Shown here piece by piece: positions 15,235-25,055 of a stretch of DNA of 64,000 nucleotides. How positions within the stretch are numbered: the first letter of the stretch is position 1; the number at the start of each line of letters is the position of its first letter. The stretch spans positions 62,001 to 126,000 of the forward strand of contig SVNT01000005.1 in the NCBI GenBank assembly GCA_015066785.1, in the 5' to 3' direction. Under the pieces are notes generated by a model. That model saw only the letters and a list, made by a program, of their open reading frames with translations. It was not told the DNA's origin and ran no database searches. The position numbers and the translations under genes are program-made. This DNA is from Ruminococcus sp. GTDB lineage: Bacteria; Bacillota; Clostridia; Oscillospirales; Ruminococcaceae.

Positions 15235-17487
15235 ATGAGTCTGCCGACAAATCAGATGAAAAAAAGGCTGAATATTTTCGTGTCGCTTGTCATGCTTGCT
15301 TTTGCGGCATATATCGTCGTAAGCCTTTTTGACACATCGATAAACAAGAGTGCCGAATATCAGGCACTGGCAAACAGCAACCAGTTCAAGAGCGTATCAA
15401 TCGCCGCTAACAGAGGGTCTATCTACGATACAAACGGGCAGATTCTCGCACAGTCGGCGACGGTTTACAACATAATCCTCGACCCGACGGTTTATCGCCA
15501 GAAGGAGTATACCTCCGAGCAGACGAATATGCTCGCAATGAAACTCAACGAGCTTTTCGGCGTGGAAAAAGAGGAGTTCATCAAGAAAACACAGGTGACG
15601 GAAGCAGGTGCAAGATACCAGAAGCTCGCAACGAGGGTTGAAAAGCCCGACGCCGACAAGCTGACGGAATTCCTGATTGAGAACGAAATTTCGACGGCGG
15701 CAATATATACCGAGCAGTCAACGAGAAGATACTACCCGCAGAACGACCTTGCGGCGTCGGTAATAGGCTTTCTCAACGGCGACGGCGATGGCTCCTACGG
15801 TATAGAGGCGTACTACGACGACTATCTTGCAGGCGTTGACGGAAGAATTATCTCCGCCCGTGACGCACAGGGCGAGGAAATGCCCTACAAGTACGAAAAG
15901 ACATACGAGGCACAGAACGGAAACTCACTCTACCTCACGCTTGATATGACGCTTCAGTATTACGCTGAAAAGGAACTCCGTGAGGCAGTGTCGGAGCATA
16001 ACCCCGAAAACCGTTCCTGCGCAATAATAATGAACTGCAAGACGGGTGCTATACTCGCAATGGCGACAGTGCCTGGGTTTGACCTCAACAACCCTGCGGA
16101 AATTTACGACGAAAATAAGGCGCTTTATCTCGACGAACTTTTAGCGTCGGGCGATAAGGACGCATACAACCTCGAATATGCGACAATGCGTGAACAGCAG
16201 TGGAAGAACAAGGCGATAACGGAGCTTTACTTCCCCGGCTCAGTATTCAAGGTAATCACAGGCTCGGCGGCAATCGAAGAAAAGCTCATAGACCCGTATA
16301 ATTCAAGCTTTTACTGTCAGCCTACAACAATTGCGGATATTGAGTTCAACTGTTGGGCGAAATACAGCCACGGCACGCAGACTTTTACTGAGTCGATGAC
16401 GCACTCCTGCAACCCTGCGTTCATCCAGATAGGTGAACTTCTGGGTCCGCATCTTTTCAGCGAATACTACGAGGCTTACGGCTTTACGGGAAAAACGGGC
16501 ATCGACCTTCCCGGAGAGGCGAAAACCTCAATCTACTACGAAGAAGAAGACCTCGGCCCTGTCGAGCTTGCATCAAGCTCATTCGGACAGACGAACAAGG
16601 TTACTCCCATACAGATGATAACGGCGTATGCCGCAGCAGTAAACGGCGGTTATCTTGTGACGCCGTATGTTGTCGACAAGATTGTTGACGAAAACGGAAC
16701 GGTTGTCAAGGACATCGAACCCAACATAAGACGACAGGTAATATGCGAGGAAACCTCTGCGGTAATGCGTGAAACCCTGGAAAGCGTTGTAAACAACAAC
16801 GGCGGAGGAAACTCATACATACAGGGCTACCGCATCGGCGGAAAGTCGGGAACATCGGAAAAGCAGGACGAAAACAACGCAGAAGAGCGTGACGACCTCT
16901 ATGTATCTTCGTATGTCGGCTTTGCTCCCGCAGACGACCCCGAAATCATAATGCTTGTAATGGTAGACCGTCCGACAGGCGCGGATTACTACGGAAGTAT
17001 CGTTGCCGCACCTGTTGTAACGGATGTATTTACCGAAGCTCTCCCGTATCTCGGATACCTTCCGCAGTATACGGAGGAGGAATATCAGAATATGCCGATA
17101 GCTGTCCAGGCGCTTGACGGACTTTCGGTTGAAATGGCAAAACAGCGTCTTGAAAGCGACGGACTCAATTACCACATAATCGGTACAGGCGAAAAGGTAG
17201 TCGGTCAGACCCCGATAAGAGGAAACTCCGTTCCGAGAGGCGGAACAATCGTGCTTTATACAGAGCCCGACTACAAGGAAGAATTCGTTGAAGTGCCGAA
17301 TGTCATAGGCAAGACGGTGTCGGAAACAAATGAAATTCTCGTCAAGGCGGGACTGAATGTAAAGACATCGGGTGCCGCAAAGCGTGAGGGCGCAACCGTC
17401 CTTATGCAGAACTGGGAAGAAGGCTGTATCGTGCCGAGAGGAACTATCGTCGAGGTAACGTTTGCAGTACACGACCAGACGGGTTAA
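15235..17487 (+). CDS. spoVD: Class B PBP transpeptidase, SpoVD/FtsI type, with PASTA domains
   Basis: A 750-residue protein with an N-terminal membrane anchor (about residues 12-32) and dimerisation domain. The transpeptidase has S336-V-F-K (in FPGSVFKVITG), S-C-N (THSCNPAF) and K-S-G-T (GGKSGTSEK). C-terminal PASTA repeats begin near residue 620 (NMPIAVQ..., then VEVPNVIGKTVSETNEIL). PASTA tails are typical of Firmicute FtsI/PBP2B and SpoVD. With only one such gene here, division versus spore-cortex role cannot be separated. The start was placed at ATG 15235 behind GGAGG; an upstream TTG has no SD. Confidence 0.92.
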   Translation: MSLPTNQMKKRLNIFVSLVMLAFAAYIVVSLFDTSINKSAEYQALANSNQFKSVSIAANRGSIYDTNGQILAQSATVYNIILDPTVYRQKEYTSEQTNMLAMKLNELFGVEKEEFIKKTQVTEAGARYQKLATRVEKPDADKLTEFLIENEISTAAIYTEQSTRRYYPQNDLAASVIGFLNGDGDGSYGIEAYYDDYLAGVDGRIISARDAQGEEMPYKYEKTYEAQNGNSLYLTLDMTLQYYAEKELREAVSEHNPENRSCAIIMNCKTGAILAMATVPGFDLNNPAEIYDENKALYLDELLASGDKDAYNLEYATMREQQWKNKAITELYFPGSVFKVITGSAAIEEKLIDPYNSSFYCQPTTIADIEFNCWAKYSHGTQTFTESMTHSCNPAFIQIGELLGPHLFSEYYEAYGFTGKTGIDLPGEAKTSIYYEEEDLGPVELASSSFGQTNKVTPIQMITAYAAAVNGGYLVTPYVVDKIVDENGTVVKDIEPNIRRQVICEETSAVMRETLESVVNNNGGGNSYIQGYRIGGKSGTSEKQDENNAEERDDLYVSSYVGFAPADDPEIIMLVMVDRPTGADYYGSIVAAPVVTDVFTEALPYLGYLPQYTEEEYQNMPIAVQALDGLSVEMAKQRLESDGLNYHIIGTGEKVVGQTPIRGNSVPRGGTIVLYTEPDYKEEFVEVPNVIGKTVSETNEILVKAGLNVKTSGAAKREGATVLMQNWEEGCIVPRGTIVEVTFAVHDQTG

Positions 17488-17511
17488 CAAAAAAAGAAAT
17501 GAGGTGAAGGT

Positions 17512-18942
17512 ATGCGACTCGGAGATTTGCTGGAGGGGAGATTTTCAACCTCCTTCGATGAAATTGAAATAAGCGGTGTGACCGATAATTCCGCAAAGGT
17601 AGAAAAGGGAACACTTTTCGTATGCGTGAAGGGTGGCAGCTTTGACGGGCATACCTTTGCGGCAGAAGCAATAGAGAAGGGTGCTGCGGCAGTTGTCTGC
17701 GAGCGTGATTTAGGGCTTGAAAGACAGATTATAGTCGGTAATTCCCGCAAGGAGTACGGAAATCTCTGTGCAAAGTGGTTCAATCACCCCGAACGCAGGC
17801 TCAAGCTGATAGGCGTCACGGGAACAAACGGCAAGACGACAATGACAAAGCTGATAAAGGACATTCTCACAGCAAGCGGTCACAGGGTCGGTCTTATCGG
17901 AACGATACAGAACGAAATAGGCGACAGGGTTGTTCCTACGGGGAATACCACTCCCCCTGCGTATGAATTCATGCAGTTGCTCAAGGAAATGTCACTTTCG
18001 GGTTGCGACAGCGTCGTGATGGAGGTTTCGTCGTTTGCGCTTTCGCAGTACCGCATAGGGCCGTCGAAATTCCGTGTGGCAGTGTTCACCAATCTCACGC
18101 AGGACCATCTCGATTATCACGGGGATATGGAAAACTATTACCTTGCGAAGAAAAAGCTGTTTTCACTCTGCGACAAGGCGATTGTCAATATCGACGACGA
18201 GTACGGACGCAGACTTCTTGATGAGATAAACTGCGAGAAGTACAGCTATTCAATAAAGAACACGGCGGATTTTTACGCCGACAATATATCGGTTTCGGAT
18301 AACAGTATTTCCTACGATTTCTGTTTCGGGGGAGAGAGAGTTCCCGTAACGGCAGGAATGACGGGAAATTTCAATGTATCAAACACCCTTGCGGCTGTTG
18401 CGGCGTGCAGGAATATCGCAATACCGATGGAAAAGATAACAACGGCACTTGCGGATTACAACGGCGTCCGTGGGAGATGCGAGGTTATTCCGACGGGGCG
18501 TGACTTCACGGTGATATGTGATTATGCGCATACTCCCGACGCACTTGAAAATGTGTTGTCAAGCCTCCGTGAAACCAAAAAGGGAAGGCTTATCTGTCTT
18601 TTCGGCTGCGGCGGAAACAGGGACAGGACAAAGCGTCCGCTTATGGCTGCGGCGGCGGCAAAATACTGTGACAGACTGATAGTAACGTCAGACAATCCGA
18701 GGGACGAAATTCCGTCGGAGATAATAAAGGATATTCTTGCAGGACTTGAGGGAACAAAAGTCCCGTATGACACAATCGAAGACAGACGTGAGGCGATAGC
18801 CTTCGCTCTTAAAAACGCCGAAAAGAACGACATAATCGTTCTTGCGGGAAAGGGCCACGAGGACTATCAGGAAATCGCAGGCAGAGTGCATCTGCATTTT
18901 GACGAGCGTGAAGTTGTTGCCGAAGAATTAGCAAAAATCTAA
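17512..18942 (+). CDS. murE: UDP-MurNAc-tripeptide synthetase MurE
   Basis: A 476-residue Mur ligase. Order of motifs: N-terminal UDP-binding domain (GVTDNSAKVEKG), the ATP P-loop GVTGTNGKTT, NLTQDHLDYHG, and the C-terminal DYAHTPDALENVL and DNPRDE. The DNPR motif is the usual mark for meso-diaminopimelate specificity. It adds the third residue to the stem peptide in the cytoplasm. GAGGTGAAGGT precedes the ATG. Confidence 0.95.
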   Translation: MRLGDLLEGRFSTSFDEIEISGVTDNSAKVEKGTLFVCVKGGSFDGHTFAAEAIEKGAAAVVCERDLGLERQIIVGNSRKEYGNLCAKWFNHPERRLKLIGVTGTNGKTTMTKLIKDILTASGHRVGLIGTIQNEIGDRVVPTGNTTPPAYEFMQLLKEMSLSGCDSVVMEVSSFALSQYRIGPSKFRVAVFTNLTQDHLDYHGDMENYYLAKKKLFSLCDKAIVNIDDEYGRRLLDEINCEKYSYSIKNTADFYADNISVSDNSISYDFCFGGERVPVTAGMTGNFNVSNTLAAVAACRNIAIPMEKITTALADYNGVRGRCEVIPTGRDFTVICDYAHTPDALENVLSSLRETKKGRLICLFGCGGNRDRTKRPLMAAAAAKYCDRLIVTSDNPRDEIPSEIIKDILAGLEGTKVPYDTIEDRREAIAFALKNAEKNDIIVLAGKGHEDYQEIAGRVHLHFDEREVVAEELAKI

Positions 18943-18957
18943 AGGAGAAACCTATAT

Positions 18958-20301
18958 ATGATGCCAATGACAACCATTGAAATTGCCGAGGCTCTCGGGG
19001 CGAAAATTTCATTTGACAAGGAAGTTGTTTCGGTCTGCACCGACACCAGAAAAATCGAAAAGGGCTGTGTTTTTGTCGCTCTCAAGGGGGCAAATTTCGA
19101 CGGCCACAGCTTTGTGAAGCAGGCGATAGAAAACGGCGCCGTATGTGCAATAACCGAATTCCAGATAGGCAATGCGCCGTGTATCGTTGTCGAGAATACA
19201 CGCAAGGCACTCCTTGACCTTGCAAAGTATTATCGTTCAAAGTTCTCTCCCGTGCTTGTAGGGGTTACGGGAAGCGTCGGAAAGACTACAAGTAAGGAGA
19301 TGATTGCTCTCGCACTCTCCGCAAAGTACAAGACGCTCAAAAACGAAGGAAATCTCAACAACGAAATCGGTGTGCCGATAACACTTTTCGGGCTTGACGA
19401 CAGCTACGGTGCGGCTGTAATCGAAATGGGTATGAATCATTTCGGTGAGATAAACCGCCTCAGCAGTACGGCAAAGCCCACGGTATCGGTAATCACAAAT
19501 ATCGGATATTCACATATAGAAAACCTCGGCTCGCAGGAGGGTATACTCAAGGCAAAGATGGAAATACTCAACGGTATGTCAATCGATTCGCCGATAATCC
19601 TCAATGCAGACGACGAAATGCTTTCAACGGTTGCACTTGAAAGAAAGATAATTACATACGGAATAGAAAATCCGTCGGCAGATGTAAGGGCCGTGAATAT
19701 AAGAGGAGAGCTTACATCGTCATTCGACATTCTTTACGACGGAAAGGAATATCCCGTTTCACTTTCCTGCTACGGAATACACAATGTGTACAATGCGGCG
19801 GCGGCTTTCGCTGTTGGAGTTTCCTGCGGAATAGAACCGGAAGTCATCGCAGAAAAGCTCGGTGAATACGAAACAGGCGGTATGCGTCAGAATGTCAAGA
19901 GCATTAACGGGCAGACTGTTATTGTAGACTGCTACAACGCTTCCCCTGCAAGTATGAAGGCGGCACTCAACGTTCTTTCGCAGATGAAGCCAAAAAAGCA
20001 GGGCAGAAGAGTTGCCGTACTTGCGGATATGCTCGAGCTTGGAGAGATGTCGAAAAAACTTCACGAAAGCGTCGGAGAGTTTGTTGTAAAAATGAACATC
20101 GACAAACTGATATGCTACGGAAAGGACGCAAAATACATTGCGTCAAAGGCTGATGAACTCGGACTTCATTCAGGCTGTACCTCCGACAAGCTGATGCTGA
20201 TTGAATACCTCAGAAAAACACTTCAGGAAGACGACATTGTTCTGTTCAAGGGCAGTCGTGGAATGAAGCTCGAGGAAATCATAGAGGAATTATATAAATA
20301 G
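18958..20301 (+). CDS. murF: UDP-MurNAc-tripeptide D-Ala-D-Ala ligase MurF
   Basis: A 447-residue Mur ligase: N-terminal substrate domain (CTDTRKIEKGCVFVALKG), P-loop VTGSVGKTTSKEM, NEGNLNNEIGVP, and the C-terminal VDCYNASPASMKAAL. It attaches D-Ala-D-Ala to the tripeptide precursor. Two ATGs and a Met4 codon lie close together at the start; AAAGGAG favours the first (18958), with slight uncertainty. It lies 15 nt after murE. Confidence 0.95.
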   Translation: MMPMTTIEIAEALGAKISFDKEVVSVCTDTRKIEKGCVFVALKGANFDGHSFVKQAIENGAVCAITEFQIGNAPCIVVENTRKALLDLAKYYRSKFSPVLVGVTGSVGKTTSKEMIALALSAKYKTLKNEGNLNNEIGVPITLFGLDDSYGAAVIEMGMNHFGEINRLSSTAKPTVSVITNIGYSHIENLGSQEGILKAKMEILNGMSIDSPIILNADDEMLSTVALERKIITYGIENPSADVRAVNIRGELTSSFDILYDGKEYPVSLSCYGIHNVYNAAAAFAVGVSCGIEPEVIAEKLGEYETGGMRQNVKSINGQTVIVDCYNASPASMKAALNVLSQMKPKKQGRRVAVLADMLELGEMSKKLHESVGEFVVKMNIDKLICYGKDAKYIASKADELGLHSGCTSDKLMLIEYLRKTLQEDDIVLFKGSRGMKLEEIIEELYK

Positions 20302-20317
20302 AAAATGAGGGTTTAAA

Positions 20318-21355
20318 ATGCCGTACTGGATTAATCTTATTGTTGTTGTGCTTGCTTTCTGCGTTTCTGCGGTCGCGGGATATTTTCTCCTGCCGTTCCT
20401 CAGGAAGCTGAATTTCGGTCAGACCATAAAGGAAGTCGGCCCCACATGGCACAAGTCAAAGCAGGGCACCCCGATAATGGGCGGATTTATGTTCATCATC
20501 GGCTCGCTTGTTGCCACTGCGGTAGGTGTGTCGCTTATCTATCTTAATATAAATATGAATTCCGTTTCGGCAGATGGAGGGAACTACACTCCTCTCTGGA
20601 GATTGCTTGCGGGAATAGCGGCGACTCTCCTTTTCTGTGCGATAGGCTTTGCCGACGATTATATCAAGGCTGTAAAGAAACAGAACCTCGGACTCAACTC
20701 AAAGCAGAAACTGATATTCCAGTTCATTGTGTCAGCACTTTATCTTGCGGCACTTTATCTTCTCGGGGATACGGCAACAACGATAAATTTCTATTTCTTC
20801 ACATTAGACCTCGGGATATTCTACTATCCCATAATGATACTTTTCATCACCTATATCGTAAATACGGTAAACCTCACCGACGGAATAGACGGTCTTTGTG
20901 GTTCGGTTACCGCTGTTTCGATGGTGTGTATGACGGTGATTTCGTCTTTTCTTGCAAGCTATGACCAGTCGGTATTTTCAATAGCTGTTGCGGGTGCGTG
21001 CGTAGGCTTCCTCATCTGGAACCTTCATCCCGCAAAGGTGTTTATGGGCGATACAGGCTCTATGTATCTCGGCGGTGCGGTTGTCACTGTGGGAATGGCA
21101 CTCCGTCTTCATATCGTGCTTGTGATTGTGGCACTTGTGTATGTTCTTGAGGGACTTTCGGTAGTGCTCCAGGTGACAAGCTACAAGCTGACAAAAAAGA
21201 GAATTTTCAAGATGTCCCCCATTCATCATCATTTTGAGATGAGCGGCTGGGGAGAATATAAGATAGTCATTGTATTTTCACTTGTTGCCGCCGCTGCGGG
21301 AATAGGTGCGATTGCAATAGTTGTAAACACAGTGGGAGTAATAGGTCTCAGTTAG
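20318..21355 (+). CDS. mraY: Phospho-MurNAc-pentapeptide translocase MraY
   Basis: A 345-residue polytopic membrane enzyme with about ten hydrophobic segments that makes lipid I from UDP-MurNAc-pentapeptide and undecaprenyl phosphate. Hallmarks: [48 protein letters not shown] and [13 protein letters not shown], which hold the Mg-binding aspartates and the HHH motif. ATGAGGGTTTAAA gives a weak SD. Confidence 0.95.
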   Translation: MPYWINLIVVVLAFCVSAVAGYFLLPFLRKLNFGQTIKEVGPTWHKSKQGTPIMGGFMFIIGSLVATAVGVSLIYLNINMNSVSADGGNYTPLWRLLAGIAATLLFCAIGFADDYIKAVKKQNLGLNSKQKLIFQFIVSALYLAALYLLGDTATTINFYFFTLDLGIFYYPIMILFITYIVNTVNLTDGIDGLCGSVTAVSMVCMTVISSFLASYDQSVFSIAVAGACVGFLIWNLHPAKVFMGDTGSMYLGGAVVTVGMALRLHIVLVIVALVYVLEGLSVVLQVTSYKLTKKRIFKMSPIHHHFEMSGWGEYKIVIVFSLVAAAAGIGAIAIVVNTVGVIGLS

Positions 21356-21372
21356 TTTTTTGGAGGGTAACT

Positions 21373-22581
21373 ATGGCAACTTCGGGCAAGCCGTCTGCAA
21401 TATCGGGTGGCAGAATGCGTACAAAAAAATCCGAGGAAAAATCAGGCGAAAAAAGAAAAGCAGGCGTTATGGACCTGACCTTCTTTGTTATCGTTATGCT
21501 TATGCTTGTTCTCGGTATTGTAATGATGTTTTCTGCCAGCTATGCCATTGCGATAAATGAAACGGGCGACGGATTTTCATATTTCCGCAGACAGCTTGTC
21601 TATGGCATAGGCGGAACGGTGATAATGCTCATCATTTCAAGGATAGATTATCACGTCCTTAAAAATTCGTGGATAGCATACGGGCTTTTCGGTGTATCGC
21701 TCTTCACACTTCTGCTCGTTCCCTTTATCGGAACAACCTACGGCGGCACGAACATCAGGAGAGGTCTCAGCATAGGCCCGATAAACTTCCAGCCGTCCGA
21801 GGTAATGAAAGCGGCAATAATCATTCTTTTTGCATATATTATTTCTGTGAATTACAAGCGTATGAACCAGTTCAAGTACGGGATTTTGCCGTTCGGTATA
21901 ATTCTTGTACCCGTCTGCGGACTGCTTGTTCTTCAGCCGCATTATTCCTGTATAATCCTTATCTGCTGTATCGGAATAGTGATGATGTTCGTCGGCGGTG
22001 CGAGCTTCAAGCATATGCTGCTCATAGGTCTCGGCGGATTGACGGTTGTTGCGGGATATATCTATTACAGTATGTTCTTCTCCGATGGCGGAGGGTCGAC
22101 CTTCACCAACAGAATACAGGCGTGGCTTGACCCGTTCAACTCGCCTATCGACACATGGCAGACACAGCAGTCGCTCATTGCTATCGGGTCGGGAGGGATT
22201 TTCGGTCTCGGCATCGGAAACTCAAGACAGAAATATCTCTATCTCCCCGAATCGCACAATGACTTTATCTTCTCTGTTATCTGCGAGGAGCTTGGTTTTG
22301 TCGGCGGTATGCTGGTAATCCTGCTTTTCATCTCGCTTATTTTCAGAGGGTTCTATATTGCCTCAAAAGCACCCGACAAGTTCGGAATGATGCTTGTTGT
22401 AGGCTTTACATTCCAGATAGGAATACAGGCACTTTTCAATATTGCGGTATCGACAAATGCAGTTCCCAACACGGGAATATCACTCCCCTTCTTCAGCTAC
22501 GGCGGAAGTGCGCTTCTCATGCAGCTTGCTGAAATGGGCGTTATACTGAATATATCAAGACAATGTACTATTGAAACATAA
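21373..22581 (+). CDS. ftsW: SEDS peptidoglycan glycosyltransferase FtsW
   Basis: A 402-residue SEDS-family integral membrane protein with about ten helices and a lysine-rich N-terminal tail of 35 residues. Motifs: GLSIGPINFQPSEVMKAA, and LPESHNDFIFSVICEELGF with its conserved acidic residues, and ISLPFFSYGGSALL near the end. FtsW polymerises glycan strands together with the cognate class B PBP encoded upstream. It directly follows mraY, where murD is usually found, but murD is absent. GGAGGGTAACT supplies the SD. Confidence 0.93.
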   Translation: MATSGKPSAISGGRMRTKKSEEKSGEKRKAGVMDLTFFVIVMLMLVLGIVMMFSASYAIAINETGDGFSYFRRQLVYGIGGTVIMLIISRIDYHVLKNSWIAYGLFGVSLFTLLLVPFIGTTYGGTNIRRGLSIGPINFQPSEVMKAAIIILFAYIISVNYKRMNQFKYGILPFGIILVPVCGLLVLQPHYSCIILICCIGIVMMFVGGASFKHMLLIGLGGLTVVAGYIYYSMFFSDGGGSTFTNRIQAWLDPFNSPIDTWQTQQSLIAIGSGGIFGLGIGNSRQKYLYLPESHNDFIFSVICEELGFVGGMLVILLFISLIFRGFYIASKAPDKFGMMLVVGFTFQIGIQALFNIAVSTNAVPNTGISLPFFSYGGSALLMQLAEMGVILNISRQCTIET

Positions 22582-22597
22582 CAGGAGGATAAATATT

Positions 22598-23725
22598 ATG
22601 GTGAAGGTATTGCTTGCGGGAGGAGGCACGGCAGGACATCTCAATCCTGCGCTTGCCATTGCGGAGATAATAAAGGCCAAAAATCCCTCCGCCGAATTTC
22701 TTTTTGCAGGCACCCCCGGAAGTATGGAGGAAAAGCTCGTTGCAAAGGCGGGGTATAACTTCACGACAATAAAGGTCAAGGGTTTTCAGCGTAAAATCAG
22801 CGTAAAGAATATAGGAAGAAACATTCAGGCGGCGGCGTATCTTACAACCGCAGGCGCAAGAGCAAGAAAAATCATAAAGGATTTTCAGCCCGATATAGTA
22901 ATCGGTACGGGCGGATATGTCAGCGGCCCGATTGTACTCAAGGCGGCGGAAATGAAAATCCCTACCGTTATACACGAACAGAACGCTTTTCCGGGAGTGA
23001 CGACAAAGCTCCTCTCCAAAAAGGTGAACGAGGTTATGCTCACCGTTGAGGAGGCAAAGGAGTATCTCGAAAAAGACGCAACCTATGTTGTTACGGGACT
23101 TCCCGTGCGTTCGGCGATTGCACACAAGACAAAGGAGGAGGCACGCCGTGAGCTTGGTCTTGACGATGCTCCCTGTATCCTTTCCTTCGGCGGAAGTCTT
23201 GGTGCGGGAAAGATAAACGAGGTCGTTTCCGACCTTATTGCATGGCACAGCGGAAAGAAGGAAATCAACCACATTCACGGCTACGGCGGAATGGGCAGGG
23301 AAACCTTCGTGCCGTCGCTTATTGCAAAGAATGTAGACCTTGGCAGCAAGCGACTGAAGATAAACGAATACATCGACAATATGGCGGCGTGTCTTGCGGC
23401 GGCTGACATTGTAATCTGCCGAAGCGGTGCGAATACCCTCTCCGAAATTGAAGAGGTCGGCCGTGCGTCGATACTTATTCCGTCGCCGATAGTTGCGGGA
23501 AATCATCAGTACCACAACGCAATGGTGCTTGCAAATGCAGGTGCGGCGGTTGTGTACGAACAGAAAAATCTCACATCGGACACGGTAATAGATAAAGTCG
23601 ATGAGCTTATAAGCAACCCCGCAAAGCTCGCCGATATGGCGGAAAACGCTAAAAAACTCGCAATTTCCGACACAAACGACAGAATTTACGCAACACTTAA
23701 AAGAAACTGCACGAAACTGAACTGA
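22598..23725 (+). CDS. murG: UDP-GlcNAc transferase MurG
   Basis: A 375-residue GT-B glycosyltransferase making lipid II from lipid I on the cytoplasmic membrane face. The N-terminal glycine loop LLAGGGTAGHLNPALA, GTGGYVSGPIV, HEQNAFPG, SFGGSLGAGKIN, and the donor-binding SGANTLSEIEEVGRASILIP are all present. The start is ATG 22598 after AGGAGG, 16 nt from the ftsW stop. Confidence 0.95.
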   Translation: MVKVLLAGGGTAGHLNPALAIAEIIKAKNPSAEFLFAGTPGSMEEKLVAKAGYNFTTIKVKGFQRKISVKNIGRNIQAAAYLTTAGARARKIIKDFQPDIVIGTGGYVSGPIVLKAAEMKIPTVIHEQNAFPGVTTKLLSKKVNEVMLTVEEAKEYLEKDATYVVTGLPVRSAIAHKTKEEARRELGLDDAPCILSFGGSLGAGKINEVVSDLIAWHSGKKEINHIHGYGGMGRETFVPSLIAKNVDLGSKRLKINEYIDNMAACLAAADIVICRSGANTLSEIEEVGRASILIPSPIVAGNHQYHNAMVLANAGAAVVYEQKNLTSDTVIDKVDELISNPAKLADMAENAKKLAISDTNDRIYATLKRNCTKLN

Positions 23726-23789
23726 TTTCAGTGACACAAAACAAAATCCCACATAAAATATAGAAACATATATTGAACGGTGGGATTTT

Positions 23790-25043
23790 ATGCAGAGCAT
23801 AGTTGTTGAGGGGAAAAATCGTCTTTCGGGAGAGATAAAGGTTCAGGGGGCGAAGAACAGCGCCCTGCCGATACTTGCGGCGACGGTATTGTGCGACGGA
23901 AAAACCGTCCTTACGAACTGTCCTGCACTGACGGATGTTTTTTCCGCCGAGAGAATACTCACGCACCTCGGATGCAGGTGCGGTTTTTCCGATAATACGG
24001 CAACGGTTGAAAACGACGGAATAAAAAATCCGCACATTCCCGATACGCTGATGAGCGAAATGCGCTCGTCGATAATTTTTCTCGGGGCGATACTCGGCAA
24101 AACAGGGGAATGTTCGCTTTCCTTTCCCGGTGGGTGCGAGCTTGGCGCACGCCCGATAGATATACATCTTGCGGCTCTGCGACGCATGGGCGTCAGCATT
24201 TCCGAGGAGTTCGGTATGTTACGCTGTCAGGTCAGCAAGGAGCTTCACGGTGCAAAGCTGACACTTCCGTTTCCATCGGTCGGTGCAACAGAGAATATCA
24301 TCCTTGCGGCAACGCTTGCAAAGGGCGAAACGGTTATACGGAATGCGGCAAGAGAACCTGAAATACGGGATGTTGCGGAATTTCTCAATAAATGCGGCGC
24401 CGATATTTCGGGTGCGGGTGAAAGTACCGTTGTGATACACGGGGTGAAGAAGCTCCACGCCTGCGAACACAGGATAATGCCCGATAGGATAGTTGCGGCG
24501 ACTTATCTTTCTGCGGCGGCGATTACGGGCGGAGAAGTCACCCTGACGGACATACGGGCGGAGGATATCGAAAGCGTTATGCCGCCGTTTGAGGAGATGG
24601 GGTGCTATACCTATATTTCTCCTGACAGCGTGTACATAAAGGCACCGAAAAAAATAAAACGGGTGAAAAAAATAATCACACTTCCGCACCCCGGATTTCC
24701 GACTGACGCACAGGCTATACTGATGGCGGTGCTTTGTCGGGCGGAGGGTACGAGCGTGATTTCGGAAAATATATTTGAAAGCAGATACAAACACGTTCCG
24801 CAGCTTGTCAGAATGGGTGCGGATATAAAGGTCGAGGGCAAGGCGGCTATCGTCGGGGGAGTGAGCAAGCTCTTCGGTACGACGGTATCGGCGACAGACC
24901 TTCGTGGCGGTGCGGCACTGGTGATTGCAGGGCTTGCCGCAGAGGGAACAACAACCGTCACGGATATTGCCCACATCGACAGAGGATATGATGAGATTGA
25001 ACGGGCACTTTCTTCATTGGGAGGGAAGGTGTCGAGAATATAA
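23790..25043 (+). CDS. murA: UDP-GlcNAc 1-carboxyvinyltransferase MurA
   Basis: A 417-residue EPSP-synthase-fold enzyme, first committed step of peptidoglycan precursor synthesis and the target of fosfomycin. The N-terminus is GEIKVQGAKNSALP, and the catalytic Cys116 sits in FPGGCELGARPIDIHL, so a fosfomycin-type Cys rather than Asp is present. The end reads HPGFPTDAQAI and LRGGAALVIAGLAA. Its location inside the dcw cluster, between murG and ftsQ, is common in clostridia. The SD GGTGGGA is modest. Confidence 0.94.
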   Translation: MQSIVVEGKNRLSGEIKVQGAKNSALPILAATVLCDGKTVLTNCPALTDVFSAERILTHLGCRCGFSDNTATVENDGIKNPHIPDTLMSEMRSSIIFLGAILGKTGECSLSFPGGCELGARPIDIHLAALRRMGVSISEEFGMLRCQVSKELHGAKLTLPFPSVGATENIILAATLAKGETVIRNAAREPEIRDVAEFLNKCGADISGAGESTVVIHGVKKLHACEHRIMPDRIVAATYLSAAAITGGEVTLTDIRAEDIESVMPPFEEMGCYTYISPDSVYIKAPKKIKRVKKIITLPHPGFPTDAQAILMAVLCRAEGTSVISENIFESRYKHVPQLVRMGADIKVEGKAAIVGGVSKLFGTTVSATDLRGGAALVIAGLAAEGTTTVTDIAHIDRGYDEIERALSSLGGKVSRI

Positions 25044-25055
25044 AAGGAGTAAATT

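Noticed and set aside
22568-23800. Long minus-strand open frame (410 codons) opposite murG
   Set aside because: Cys/Arg-rich composition without motifs; murG on the plus strand has all family motifs and an SD. An antisense shadow.
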